Made by a program: the position numbers and the translations under genes. This document shows, piece after piece, positions 24,858 to 33,934 of a DNA stretch of 64,000 bases. Location: assembly GCA_020632665.1 (NCBI GenBank), contig JACKFC010000019.1, positions 1-64,000 of the forward strand, written 5' to 3'. The notes under the pieces were generated by a model, which was not told where the DNA came from, did no database searches, and was given only the letters and a program-made list of their open reading frames with translations. Origin of the DNA: Deltaproteobacteria bacterium. GTDB taxonomy: Bacteria; Myxococcota_A; UBA9042. How positions within the stretch are numbered: the first letter of the stretch is position 1; the number at the start of each line of letters is the position of its first letter.

Positions 24858-26351
24858 CTACTCCAACGCCAGCTTGCAGCGGTAGTAGCTGCCGGCGTTG
24901 TCGCTCGCTTGACCCTTGGCCGAGACCTGCAAGATGGCCGCGGTGGCGCCCTTGGGGATGGTGATGTTCTCGCGCTGCAGCGCCCCGGTCTTGCCGGGCT
25001 CGGTGCCCTCGTCGGTGGCGCTGCCGGCGATCGCCTTGCCGTCCTGGTCGAGCAGCTCGACGTGCAGGCCCTGCACACCGGAGCCGAGCGAGCCGGCCCA
25101 GCAGGTGATCGAGGCGGTGTACTCGTAGCTCGCGTCGAGCGTCGCCTTGAAGTGGTCCTTGTCGCCGGCCTTGCCGAGCTCGGCGTCGACCGAGAGCACG
25201 AGCTGTCCCTCGAACGAGTCGGGGAAGGCCTCGGCGGTCGCCGCGCTGTCGTTGGCGGCGTCGTCCTGCTCGACGGCGTTGGTGCGGTCCAAGCCGTGGG
25301 CCAGGGTGTAGAAGCCCGCGACGCTGCCGGCCGGCTGGGTCACCTTGATGTGGTAGCTCTTGTCGGCGTCGACCGGGACGTAGAAGAGATCACCCGGTTG
25401 CATCGCGAGCTTGCCGAGGACGACGTCCGGCGCGGTGGCGTCCGCAACGCTGACCGTGCCGATGGGACCGGGTGCGCCGTTGCCGAAGCTGCCGGTCTTC
25501 TGGCCGAAGAAGACGAGCGCCCCACGGCGCAGCGGCGGCTGCGCCACACCGGCCGGCAGCTTGGTGACGAAGGTGTCGACCTCGCCGGCCTGCTCGGCCT
25601 TGCCGTAGAGGAAGTCGATATCGAAGCCGTTGTCGGTCTGCGCGTAGCTGACCTCGGCCGGGCCGCCACCCTGGCTCGGCGCGTCGGAGATGAAGGTCGG
25701 CGGCTTGGAATCCTCACCGCGGACCCGCACCGTCACGCCCGGCACCGGCTTGTCGTGGGGCAGACCGCATTGCACGCTGCCGCCCTCGTCCTGCCAGGTC
25801 CAGCAGTCCCGCACCACGACGTAATAGGTGCCGTCGGCCGGCAGGTAGGTGAAGAGCGCCGAGTCCTGACCGAATTTCGGGAAGGGGTCGTCGTTCATCG
25901 CCAGCTGCTTGTGATCGGCGTCGTGCAGGGTCAGCACGGTGTCGACGAATTGGTGCTCGTCTCCTTCGTCGGCGAAGGCGAGCAGCGCGACGAATTGGCC
26001 CTTCTTGCCCTCGAAGGTGACGAAGGCCTTGCTGCCGCGCTTGGCGAGGTCGAATTTGTGCTCGCCCTTCCAATCGGCGGTGACGGCCGTCTCGTAGGAG
26101 CTACCCGCGCCGGCCTGCCCGCCGCCACTGTCGCTGCCGCTGTCGCTGCTGCTGTCGCTGCTGCTGTCGCTGCTGCTGTCGCTGCTGCTGTCGCTGCTGC
26201 TGCTGCCGTCATTGCCGCCGTCGCTGGCGGACGACGCATCGCTGTCGCCGCCACCTCCGCCACCGCCTTCGCTGCCGCAGCCAGTGAGGGCCAGGGCCAC
26301 CGCCAGCGCCCCGATCGAGGCGATCTGCCCCCAGCGCATCATCGTTCGCAT
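24858..26351 (-). CDS. PPC-domain lipoprotein with Ser/Asp repeat linker
   Basis: A 497-residue lipoprotein: core GALAVALALTGC with Cys about residue 25, then a linker of repeated SSSD units (26128-26206) and Gly. The mature part has two or more pre-peptidase C-terminal-like beta-sandwiches: SYETAVTADWKGEHKFDL...GTYYVVVRDC, then a middle part and KDHFKATLDASYEYTASITC. PPC domains often occur beside secreted peptidases or as binding modules. It is preceded by GGGAGAG before the ATG and followed by a strong hairpin. The linker shares its 12-bp unit with the esterase lipoprotein at 60.5 kb. Confidence 0.85.
   Translation of the reverse strand: MRTMMRWGQIASIGALAVALALTGCGSEGGGGGGGDSDASSASDGGNDGSSSSDSSSDSSSDSSSDSSSDSGSDSGGGQAGAGSSYETAVTADWKGEHKFDLAKRGSKAFVTFEGKKGQFVALLAFADEGDEHQFVDTVLTLHDADHKQLAMNDDPFPKFGQDSALFTYLPADGTYYVVVRDCWTWQDEGGSVQCGLPHDKPVPGVTVRVRGEDSKPPTFISDAPSQGGGPAEVSYAQTDNGFDIDFLYGKAEQAGEVDTFVTKLPAGVAQPPLRRGALVFFGQKTGSFGNGAPGPIGTVSVADATAPDVVLGKLAMQPGDLFYVPVDADKSYHIKVTQPAGSVAGFYTLAHGLDRTNAVEQDDAANDSAATAEAFPDSFEGQLVLSVDAELGKAGDKDHFKATLDASYEYTASITCWAGSLGSGVQGLHVELLDQDGKAIAGSATDEGTEPGKTGALQRENITIPKGATAAILQVSAKGQASDNAGSYYRCKLALE
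26128..26206 (-). repeat. 12-bp microsatellite coding for SSSD linker
   Basis: About six tandem units of GACAGCAGCAGC on the coding (minus) strand, encoding a Ser3-Asp linker just after the lipid anchor. Unit length is a multiple of three, so copy-number change keeps the frame. Same unit at 60571-60632. Confidence 0.85.
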
Positions 26352-26429
26352 GGTTCTCTCCCGTCGCGGACCGTTGGCCCGCGGTTGCGCCCGCGACGCC
26401 GGCTCCCGGCCGACGACGCGGGCGAGTCG

Positions 26430-29400
26430 CTACTTGCAGAGTTGGTTGGCCTTGGTGTCGAAGCCGAAGAGCCAGGGCAGGGGCGCTGCCCCGGCGGAGA
26501 GCTGCTTGCTGCCGCCGGCGTAGAAGCCGCCCGGGGTCGCGACCAAGTGCAGCAACTGGTTGCCGGTCTGCGGCAATTCGAAGCGCTGCTCGCCCTGCAG
26601 CTTGCCGGACGCGTCGAACATCATCGTCACGACGCCGGTCTTGCTGGTCTTGACGTCTTGTGCGGTGCCGACGACGCCGAAGATGGACCCGCTGTAGGCT
26701 GCGCCACGGATCTGCATGTTTTTGCCGAAGGCGTGGCGGAGGCTCCACAGCTGCTTGGCGTCCTTGTCGTAGGCGGCGAGCTGGGCCTCCTGGACGATCG
26801 AACCATCGTTGCTGGGCGCGAACCCGGCAGCGATGAAGGTCCCGTTGGCCCAGGCGCCACCTTCGTAGAAGTCGTGCCCGGCGGCGTCGGTGGCGATCTG
26901 CTTGACCCCACCCGAAGCGTCGACGATGCCGATCCAGCCGTCGTTCGCCGTCGCGTCGGCGAAGCGGAAGCCGGCGAAGCCGGTCAGGCCCGTCGCAGGG
27001 TCGACGTCGGCGGCGTGGATGCCGATATTCTTCGAGCTGAACATCTCCTTGGCGGCGTAGCTGGTGGGCTCGCCGACCGCGCTGCGGCGGACGACGACGG
27101 CCTTCTGCAGACCCCCCATCGCGGCCATGGCAGAGATCGTGGTGCCGTCGGCGAGCGTCGCCAGGGCAGAGACCGGCCCCGTACCTTCGCCGGTGATGAT
27201 GATCTTGCCTTGGCCGAAGTTGCCGTCGCCGTCGACGTGCTGCAGGTAGCCGACCGACTCGGCCCACAGCCCGCTGAACCAGACGCCGCTCTTGCTACCC
27301 GAGACCGCGCTGATCTCGAACGGCGCGGCCTGGCTCGTGAACGTCTTCTCCCACAGCTTCTTGCCCTTGGCGTCTCGCTTCACCACCAAGACGCCGAATT
27401 CGGGCGTGGTGGTGATGAAGTTGGCGACGGTATAGGTCGCGCCGGTGCTGTCGACGCCGATGCCACCATACGAGAACTGGATGACGGACATCGGCTTGTC
27501 GAGCTTGGCCGGATCGATCACGTAGTCGACGTTGTCGCAGCCACAGCCGCCAGTCGCGGTGCATTGCAAGCCGCTTCCATCGCAGACGGTACCCTCGGGC
27601 GTGGTGGCGAACGAGCAGGAGCCATCGCTACAGACGTCGGCGGTGCAGGGCTTGCCGTCGTCACAGTCGGCGTCGGCCTTGCAGCATTGCGCCTTGGCCT
27701 CGTGCTTGCAGGCGCCGGTCTCGAGGTCGCAGCTATCGACGGTGCAGCCGTCGCCGTCGTCGCAGGCGATATCGTCCTTGCACAACGGCTGGGCTCCGAG
27801 GCAGATCTGCTCGCCGGTCGCGGTGGTCCGCACGATCCACATATCGCTGTAATTCACCGGCTGCTTGTAGCCAGGGGTGTCGCCACAGAAGGCGAAGCCG
27901 CCGTCGGGCATCGCCACGATCTTCCACGTATCATCATCGGACGCGCTGCCGAAGCGCTTGCCCGAGCCGAGCGGCTCCCCATCGAGGGTGGTGTGCAGCA
28001 ACCAAGCGTCGCGGTCCTTGCCGACAGCGGACCGGGCCTTGCCGAAGATGCCGAGGCGCTTGCCGTCCGCAGCGACCGCCACGCCGGTGAACGCCTCGGC
28101 AGGGTTGGAGAATTGCCGCGCCGCGAGCACCGAGAGTGCGTCGGAGATGCGGAGATAGGTCGCGCTCGTGGACGACGTCGCCGTCGACGGCCCCACACCG
28201 ACCACCGCGAACCCGCCGAGCGGGAGCCCGACGACGTCGGCAGCGGCCTGCATCTTCCAGTCGAGGAGCAAGGCGGATGTCACGAGCTTCCCGCCCTCGA
28301 CGATCGCGGCGACGCCGGTGTCCGCGCCAGCGGGGGTGCGGCTCTCGCCAACCACCACGTAGCGGCCAGGGCTCTTGCTGCAGGCGATGGCCTGCAACTT
28401 GTCGTTGACCATCGCCCGACCGAAGACGATGGGATAGCCCGTGAGCGGCTTGCCGGCGCCGTCGACCGACACGATCAGGTTCTGCCTGCTCATCGGCGAG
28501 CTCATCCCGATGCTGCCGACCGCGACCGCGCCGAGGCCGTCGCAGCTGACGACGTCGTTGAACTCGTCGCTCTTGTCGGCGCCGTGGAAGGTGTCGGCGA
28601 CCAGCTTGCGGTCCGGACCGACGTGCGCCAGCCAGCCGTCCGCGGCGCCCTTGCCCTTCTTGCTCCAGCTCTCGCCGGCGAGCCAGAAGCCGCCGTCCTT
28701 GCGCAGCGCCACGCCGCGGACAGCCTCGTTGACGCCCTGCTCACCGTAGTGCCAGCCACCGATGAACTTGCCGTCGGCGTCCACCTCGACCACACGCGCG
28801 TCGTAGGCGCTGTTGTCTTTGTCTTCGGCGGTCTGGCCGACCGTCAGCAGGTGACCGTTCGGTAGGGCGGCGATGTCGCGGCCGTCATCGCTGTCGCTGA
28901 TGACGTCGGAGAAGCCCGCGTCCAATACCGAAGGCGCCGTCATCGAGAAGGCGTGGCAGGCCTGCTGGGTGCAGATGCCTTCGCCGTCGCAGAGCATCGA
29001 CTTCGCGCAGGAGAGGCCCGCTGCGGCCGGGGCGTAGCTGCACGCGCCGTCTTTGCCGCAGGCGTCGACGGTGCAGGCGTTGCCGTCGTCACACGACTTC
29101 GGCGCGTAGGTGCACGCCTTCTTCTCGACGTCACACTTGCCGACGCTGCACGCGTCGTCGCTGACGCAATCGGCGTCGGCCGTGCAGGCGGCGACCTGGT
29201 GCAGGCAGATGTTGGCGTTGCAGGCGTCGTTGGTCGTCGCCTTGCCGTCGTCGCATTGGCCGTCGAGCAGGCAGCATCCGGCGATCGACGTATGCTTGCA
29301 GGTGCCGCCGAGCTGTGCGTCCTGGCAGCTATCGGTGGTGCAGGCGTTGCCGTCGTCGCAGTCGCCGTCGTCGACGCAGCAATCCTTCTTCGGCGTGGCC

Positions 29401-32400
29401 TTGCAGATGTGCAGGTTCGCGTCGCACGAAGTCGTCGAGCACGCGTCGCCGAGCACGCAATCGACGTCGGCGGCGCAACAACCGATGATGCTGTCGTGGC
29501 TGCAGGTCCCGGTCGCTGCGTCGCAGCGATCGTCGGTGCAGATGGCTCCGTCGTCACAGTCGGCGTGCTGTTTGCAACCGCCGCCGCAGCTGCTGTTGCC
29601 GTAGGCGTCGACCACGACGTACCAGCGGTCTGGGGTGTCGTCGGGTCCAATCGTCGAACCGCCCAGCAGCCAGCCGCCCTTGGGCAACTCGGCCAGCGTG
29701 GCGAAGCGGTCGGCATCGGCGCCGCCATAGTAGCGCGGTTGGCCGAGGGGAGCGCCGTCCTGCGTGAAGCGGACCAGGCTGCCGTCCTGGGTATCGTTGT
29801 GGACAAAGGTATCGGTGCTGTAGCCCGCCGCGCGCAAGACGCCGTCGCTGCCCAGCGCGACGTCGAGCAGGTCGTCATCGTGGGCGCCGCCGATCTGGGT
29901 CGTGACCATCTTGGTCAGCTCGAGGTCGCTGACCAGCAGCAGCCCCTGTGTCGCGAGACCCTCGATCTGCTTGGCTTGGCCCACCGCCGCCCAGCGACCG
30001 TCCGGCAGCCAGGTCAACGCATTCAGCCGATGGCCGAAATCGAGCTCGAAGTTCCAGCTGCCCTTGGGGTTGAGCGCGCCGTCGAAGAGGGCGATGTGGG
30101 TGCGGTTCTGGTCGGACGAGAGGCCGAGGAGCTTGTCGTTCTTGGCGTCGTAGGCCACGTCGACAAAGGGCGCGCCGGTCTTGAGCACCGCGGTCCAAGA
30201 CTTCCCTGCGACCAGCTTGCCGTCGTTGTCGAGCAAGGTGATCCAGGCGGTCGAGCCGCCGTTGGCCTGGCCCGCAGCCGCGATGGACGTCGCAGAGATA
30301 CGCGCCGCGGCATAGAAGCGGTCGTAGTTGGTCGGCTTGTGGAGCTCGACCCCGAGCTGCTTGTTGCTCGCGTCGACGTGCAGCACCACGGCCGAGCTGG
30401 TCGACACGCTGCCGCTCGCGCGGTACCAGCCGAACGCCAGCGCGCCGCCGTTGCCGTCCGAGATCACGTCGCGGAAGACCTCGTCGCTGCCCGACTGGCC
30501 CCACGTCACGCTGTTCTTGTAGGTGCCCCCGGCGTCGCGCAGCACGATCACCGCGTCGTTGACGTTGTAGAGCGCGCCGTCGCCGGTGATGCCGACCCAG
30601 AAGCTGCTGCCATCCGCGTTGGCGAGCACGCCGTAGTTCGTCTCGTTGTAGGACTTCAACCGGCCGTCCTGCTGCGACGCCCGCGTCCCCTCGGCAGCCT
30701 TGCAGGGCACCGCGTCCACGCAGCTGGCGTCATCGAGGCAGACCTTGCCATCGCCGCAACTCGCGCCGAAGAGCGCCGGGAGCTTGGCGCATTTGCCGCT
30801 CGCGTGGTCGCAGACGTCGAGGGTGCACGGGTTGTTGTCGTCGCACTTGACCACGAACGCCTTGGAGGCGTCGCAGGCGCCGTCCTTGCAGACCGTGCCA
30901 GCCGTACACTTGGTGCCATCGTCGCAGGGCTCGGTGTTGTTGGCGAAGCCGCAGCCTCCGGTCTTGCTGTCGCAGCTGTCGTCGGTGCAGGCGTTGCCGT
31001 CGTCGCAGACCTTCTTCACCACCGAGACGCAGGTGCCGGCCTTGCAGTGATCGAGCAAGGTGCACTTGTTGCCGTCCTCGCAGCTGCCGGCGACCGCCGC
31101 GTGGGCACAAGACCCCGTCTTGCTGTCGCAGCTGTCGGCGGTGCAGACGTTGTCGTCGTCGCAATTCTTCGGCCCGCCCGCGGTGCACGCCTTGTCCTTG
31201 CAGACATCACCGACCGTGCAGCCATTGCCATCGGTGCAGGTCGCGGCATTCGCCAGGAAGACGCACTTGCCGCTCGCCTTGTCGCAGCTGTCGTCGCTGC
31301 AGACGTTGTCGTCGTCGCAGACCGTCGCCTTGCCGGGCAGGCAGACCGTCGCCGCGCAGCCGTCGCCGATGGTGCAGGCGTCGCCGTCGGTGCACGGCGC
31401 CGTATTCGCGACCGCGGTGCAAGCGCCGCTGGCCTTGTCGCAGCCGTCGTCGGTGCAGACGTTGTTGTCGTCGCAGACCTTGGCCGCGCCAGGCACGCAG
31501 GCCTTGTCCTTGCACGTATCGTTCAGCGTGCAGCCGTCGCCGTCGCTGCACGGCGCCGTATTCGCGGTGAAGACGCACTCCCCGCTCGCCTTGTCGCAGC
31601 TATCGTCGGTGCAGACGTTGTCGTCGTTGCAGACGGTGAGCTTGCCGGCAACGCACGCCTTGCCGGCGCAGACGTCGCTCACGGTGCAGCCGTCGCCGTC
31701 GGAGCACGGCGCCGTATTCGCGGTGAAGACGCACTCCCCGCTGGCCTTGTCGCAGCTGTCGTCGGTGCAGACGTTGTCGTCGTTGCAGACCGTCATGGCG
31801 CCGGGCAGGCAGGCCGCGTCCTTGCAGGCGTCGCCGATGGTGCAGCCGTCGCCGTCGCTGCACGGCGCCGTATTCGCGGTGAAGGCGCACTTCCCGCTGG
31901 CCTTGTCGCAGCTATCGTCGGTGCAGGGGTTGTCGTCGTTGCAGACCGTCATGGCTCCGGGCAGGCAGGCCGCGTCCTTGCAGGCGTCGCCGACGGTGCA
32001 GCCGTCGCCGTCGGAGCACGCGGCGGTGTTGGCGGCGAAGATGCAGGTGCCGTTGGCCTTGTCGCAGCTATCGTCGGTGCAGGGGTTGGCGTCGTCGCAG
32101 ACGGTGGCGGCGCCGGGCAGGCAGGCCGCGTCCTTGCAGGCGTCGCCGACGGTGCAGCCGTCGCCGTCGGAGCACGCGGCGGTGTTGGCCTTGTGGGTGC
32201 AGTCGCCGGTCAGCATCTCGCAGCCGTCGTCGGTGCAGGGGTTGTTGTCGTCGCAATCCTTGACCGCGCCGCCGCAGACGCCGTCGGTGCAGGTATCGCC
32301 GACCGAGCAGGGCGCGCCGTCGTCGCAGGCAGGCCCGGTGAGACCGGTGAACTCGCAGCCGTCCTCGCCCTTGCAGAGACCCGTGACGCACATCGCGTCG

Positions 32401-32849
32401 AGGCAGGTCTCCTCGTCGGTCTCGCCGTCGCAGTCGTTGTCGAGGCCGTCGCAGACCTCGTCCGGTGGGTCGGTCGGGGTGCAGGTCTCGCCGTCGGTCT
32501 CGGCGGTGTCGGGGTCCGCGTCGGTCTCCGCAGCGTCCGGGTCCGCGTCGGTCTCGGCGTCGGTCTCAGCGGTATCGGGGTCGACATCGGGCTCGACGTC
32601 GACCGCCGCGTCGGTATTCGCAGCGTCGGTGACGGCGTCGACGTCCTTGCCTCCGCCGTCGAGGACGCCCCCGTCGGGGACGAAGCCATCGGCGACGGTG
32701 TCGACGACCGCGGCGTCTTGACCCGCGGCGTCCTTGCCGGGGTCGGTGCCGAAGTCGTCACCGCAGGCGAGCAGGCCGAGCAGGCCGATGCAGGCGATGA
32801 GGAGGTGCGCGTGGCTGGCGCGATGTGGGTCGAGGTCGTGGTTTCGCAT
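26430..32849 (-). CDS. Giant Cys-rich lipoprotein with repeated beta-propeller-like segments
   Basis: A 2139-residue lipoprotein (lipobox LLAC, Cys29). Residues 30-125 are an Asp/Thr/Glu linker with repeats of DPDAAETDAD type. A MopE-like metal motif (VCDGLDNDCDGETDEE) follows, then about 14 tandem modules with the cores CSDGDGC and CNDDNVCTDDSCDKASG (to about residue 740). Three longer segments with repeating GGxxxGG and DAWLxH motifs look like kelch or SBBP-type propellers, separated by further Cys-rich modules. The protein is probably a surface adhesin or sensor stabilised by disulfides. Very long antisense frames in this gene are artefacts of its codon bias. Confidence 0.88.
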   Translation of the reverse strand: MRNHDLDPHRASHAHLLIACIGLLGLLACGDDFGTDPGKDAAGQDAAVVDTVADGFVPDGGVLDGGGKDVDAVTDAANTDAAVDVEPDVDPDTAETDAETDADPDAAETDADPDTAETDGETCTPTDPPDEVCDGLDNDCDGETDEETCLDAMCVTGLCKGEDGCEFTGLTGPACDDGAPCSVGDTCTDGVCGGAVKDCDDNNPCTDDGCEMLTGDCTHKANTAACSDGDGCTVGDACKDAACLPGAATVCDDANPCTDDSCDKANGTCIFAANTAACSDGDGCTVGDACKDAACLPGAMTVCNDDNPCTDDSCDKASGKCAFTANTAPCSDGDGCTIGDACKDAACLPGAMTVCNDDNVCTDDSCDKASGECVFTANTAPCSDGDGCTVSDVCAGKACVAGKLTVCNDDNVCTDDSCDKASGECVFTANTAPCSDGDGCTLNDTCKDKACVPGAAKVCDDNNVCTDDGCDKASGACTAVANTAPCTDGDACTIGDGCAATVCLPGKATVCDDDNVCSDDSCDKASGKCVFLANAATCTDGNGCTVGDVCKDKACTAGGPKNCDDDNVCTADSCDSKTGSCAHAAVAGSCEDGNKCTLLDHCKAGTCVSVVKKVCDDGNACTDDSCDSKTGGCGFANNTEPCDDGTKCTAGTVCKDGACDASKAFVVKCDDNNPCTLDVCDHASGKCAKLPALFGASCGDGKVCLDDASCVDAVPCKAAEGTRASQQDGRLKSYNETNYGVLANADGSSFWVGITGDGALYNVNDAVIVLRDAGGTYKNSVTWGQSGSDEVFRDVISDGNGGALAFGWYRASGSVSTSSAVVLHVDASNKQLGVELHKPTNYDRFYAAARISATSIAAAGQANGGSTAWITLLDNDGKLVAGKSWTAVLKTGAPFVDVAYDAKNDKLLGLSSDQNRTHIALFDGALNPKGSWNFELDFGHRLNALTWLPDGRWAAVGQAKQIEGLATQGLLLVSDLELTKMVTTQIGGAHDDDLLDVALGSDGVLRAAGYSTDTFVHNDTQDGSLVRFTQDGAPLGQPRYYGGADADRFATLAELPKGGWLLGGSTIGPDDTPDRWYVVVDAYGNSSCGGGCKQHADCDDGAICTDDRCDAATGTCSHDSIIGCCAADVDCVLGDACSTTSCDANLHICKATPKKDCCVDDGDCDDGNACTTDSCQDAQLGGTCKHTSIAGCCLLDGQCDDGKATTNDACNANICLHQVAACTADADCVSDDACSVGKCDVEKKACTYAPKSCDDGNACTVDACGKDGACSYAPAAAGLSCAKSMLCDGEGICTQQACHAFSMTAPSVLDAGFSDVISDSDDGRDIAALPNGHLLTVGQTAEDKDNSAYDARVVEVDADGKFIGGWHYGEQGVNEAVRGVALRKDGGFWLAGESWSKKGKGAADGWLAHVGPDRKLVADTFHGADKSDEFNDVVSCDGLGAVAVGSIGMSSPMSRQNLIVSVDGAGKPLTGYPIVFGRAMVNDKLQAIACSKSPGRYVVVGESRTPAGADTGVAAIVEGGKLVTSALLLDWKMQAAADVVGLPLGGFAVVGVGPSTATSSTSATYLRISDALSVLAARQFSNPAEAFTGVAVAADGKRLGIFGKARSAVGKDRDAWLLHTTLDGEPLGSGKRFGSASDDDTWKIVAMPDGGFAFCGDTPGYKQPVNYSDMWIVRTTATGEQICLGAQPLCKDDIACDDGDGCTVDSCDLETGACKHEAKAQCCKADADCDDGKPCTADVCSDGSCSFATTPEGTVCDGSGLQCTATGGCGCDNVDYVIDPAKLDKPMSVIQFSYGGIGVDSTGATYTVANFITTTPEFGVLVVKRDAKGKKLWEKTFTSQAAPFEISAVSGSKSGVWFSGLWAESVGYLQHVDGDGNFGQGKIIITGEGTGPVSALATLADGTTISAMAAMGGLQKAVVVRRSAVGEPTSYAAKEMFSSKNIGIHAADVDPATGLTGFAGFRFADATANDGWIGIVDASGGVKQIATDAAGHDFYEGGAWANGTFIAAGFAPSNDGSIVQEAQLAAYDKDAKQLWSLRHAFGKNMQIRGAAYSGSIFGVVGTAQDVKTSKTGVVTMMFDASGKLQGEQRFELPQTGNQLLHLVATPGGFYAGGSKQLSAGAAPLPWLFGFDTKANQLCK

Positions 32850-33164
32850 GGTCCCTCTCGCTGCCTGGGGGGCAGGGGCGTTCGGGAGCCATGGAGTGCA
32901 GCGGCCGTGCCAAGCCTTGGGAGATCTGCGGCATCCCGCCGGGGTGATTGCGGAATTGAGCCGCGGTCGCGAGCGGGACAGCGGTGTGAGGAGGTTGGAT
33001 TTCCGGGGCTTTGGCGTGACAGTTCGGAGTGAGACCGACGACTCTGCGGGACAGTGGAGTCACGCTTTGGGTGTCACGCTCGATCCTCGCGCCTCGGCCG
33101 AAGCGGGCATCGCATGGACCGCCTGCGTCAAAAAATCCCCTTGCGCGAAGTCTTCTTCGCCTCT
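32850..33164. other. Intergenic region upstream of giant lipoprotein
   Basis: No convincing gene. It should hold the promoter of the minus-strand giant lipoprotein. CGTGACA (33015-33021) and TGTCACG (33074-33080) resemble half-sites seen near 17.7 and 48.5 kb. Codon periodicity is weak here. Confidence 0.5.
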
Positions 33165-33434
33165 CTACGCGGCCCGAGGACCACCTCGGAGGCAGTCCGA
33201 ATCTCGCAGCATGGAGTGCAGTGTGGCCGGACTCAGCTCGAGACCATTCGGCCACGCCAGTCCACCCGCGTCGATGAAGCAGCGACTGAAGTAGTCGCGG
33301 TCGCGCAGTGGTTGCAACAAGGAGCCTTGTCGCTGTAGCAGCGGGCGACCGTCGAAGTTGCCATGGCTCCCGTCAGAGAATTCCAGGCGGAGCTGAAACT
33401 CGCCGATGACTTGCACGTCGATCAACTCAATCAT
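33165..33434 (-). CDS. DUF2442 domain protein
   Basis: An 89-residue protein with the DUF2442 pattern: VQVIGEFQLRLEFSDGSHG, then a beta-hairpin and FSRCFIDAGGLAWPNGLELSP. The ATG overlaps the end of the DUF4160 frame (stop 33427-33429, start 33432-33434), and the order DUF4160-DUF2442 is a frequent pair in bacteria, likely a toxin-antitoxin-like or regulatory module of unproven role. The gene itself is intact. Its upstream partner carries an amber codon, so it may be expressed alone or be decaying. Confidence 0.85.
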   Translation of the reverse strand: MIELIDVQVIGEFQLRLEFSDGSHGNFDGRPLLQRQGSLLQPLRDRDYFSRCFIDAGGLAWPNGLELSPATLHSMLRDSDCLRGGPRAA

Positions 33435-33693
33435 GGTCGGCTCCTGGAATCACGTTCAGAGGTTCGAAGGCGCAGGCAAGCTCCCAGTCGGCGAGCAGTT
33501 CGTCCTTGTGCGACACACACCACTCTCGAACGATCGCAGCCGCTTTTCGAGGAAGCCGTCCGGCTGCGACTTCGCCAGACGAGATCAGCACAAGGGCGCG
33601 GAACCCCTGCTATTCGATATGAATGTGGGGTGGAGCGTGATCGCCGTGGCGCATACGCACGATGATACCGAAGAACGTGGAAATAACGGGCAT
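33427..33693 (-). pseudogene. DUF4160 gene interrupted by an in-frame amber codon
   Basis: Reading from ATG at 33693 gives the DUF4160 start MPVISTFFGIIVRMR..DHAPPHFHIE, then TAG at 33610-33612 (codon 28), after which the same frame continues as QGFRALVLISSGEVAAGRLP and ends at TGA 33427-33429. The family normally has an aromatic residue (HxEY) at the stop position, so a single base change from TAT or TAC explains it. No frameshift is needed. It could be a true pseudogene, a sequencing error, or a suppressed codon. It overlaps the start of the DUF2442 gene. Confidence 0.85.
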
Positions 33694-33934
33694 CACATCA
33701 CCCCGCATGGCGCGCCATGCTCGGCGTCCAGACTAGCTACCGCCAACCCGACGGCGCAACCGCCGCTCGCTACAGCCGGCAAGCCCTGGCTCGGCCGGGT
33801 AGGAGAATCGGTGGAAAAGACACTCGCTTGGTCCGCGTGGCGTCGGCAGGCGGAATCGGCCACGCTCGCCACGCCGCGAACACCGTCGCCGAGACCGTCG
33901 CGGCCGCCGCCGCGCGCGGCAGGAGGCAAGCCGA

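Noticed and set aside
28953..33032. 1359-residue plus-strand open frame
   Set aside because: It is antisense to the giant Cys-rich lipoprotein; it reads as low-complexity Val/Ala/Asp repeats produced by the complementary strand of the Cys module codons.
33165..33693. Proven toxin-antitoxin pair
   Set aside because: DUF4160 and DUF2442 often occur together, but a toxin role is not established and the first gene is interrupted here.
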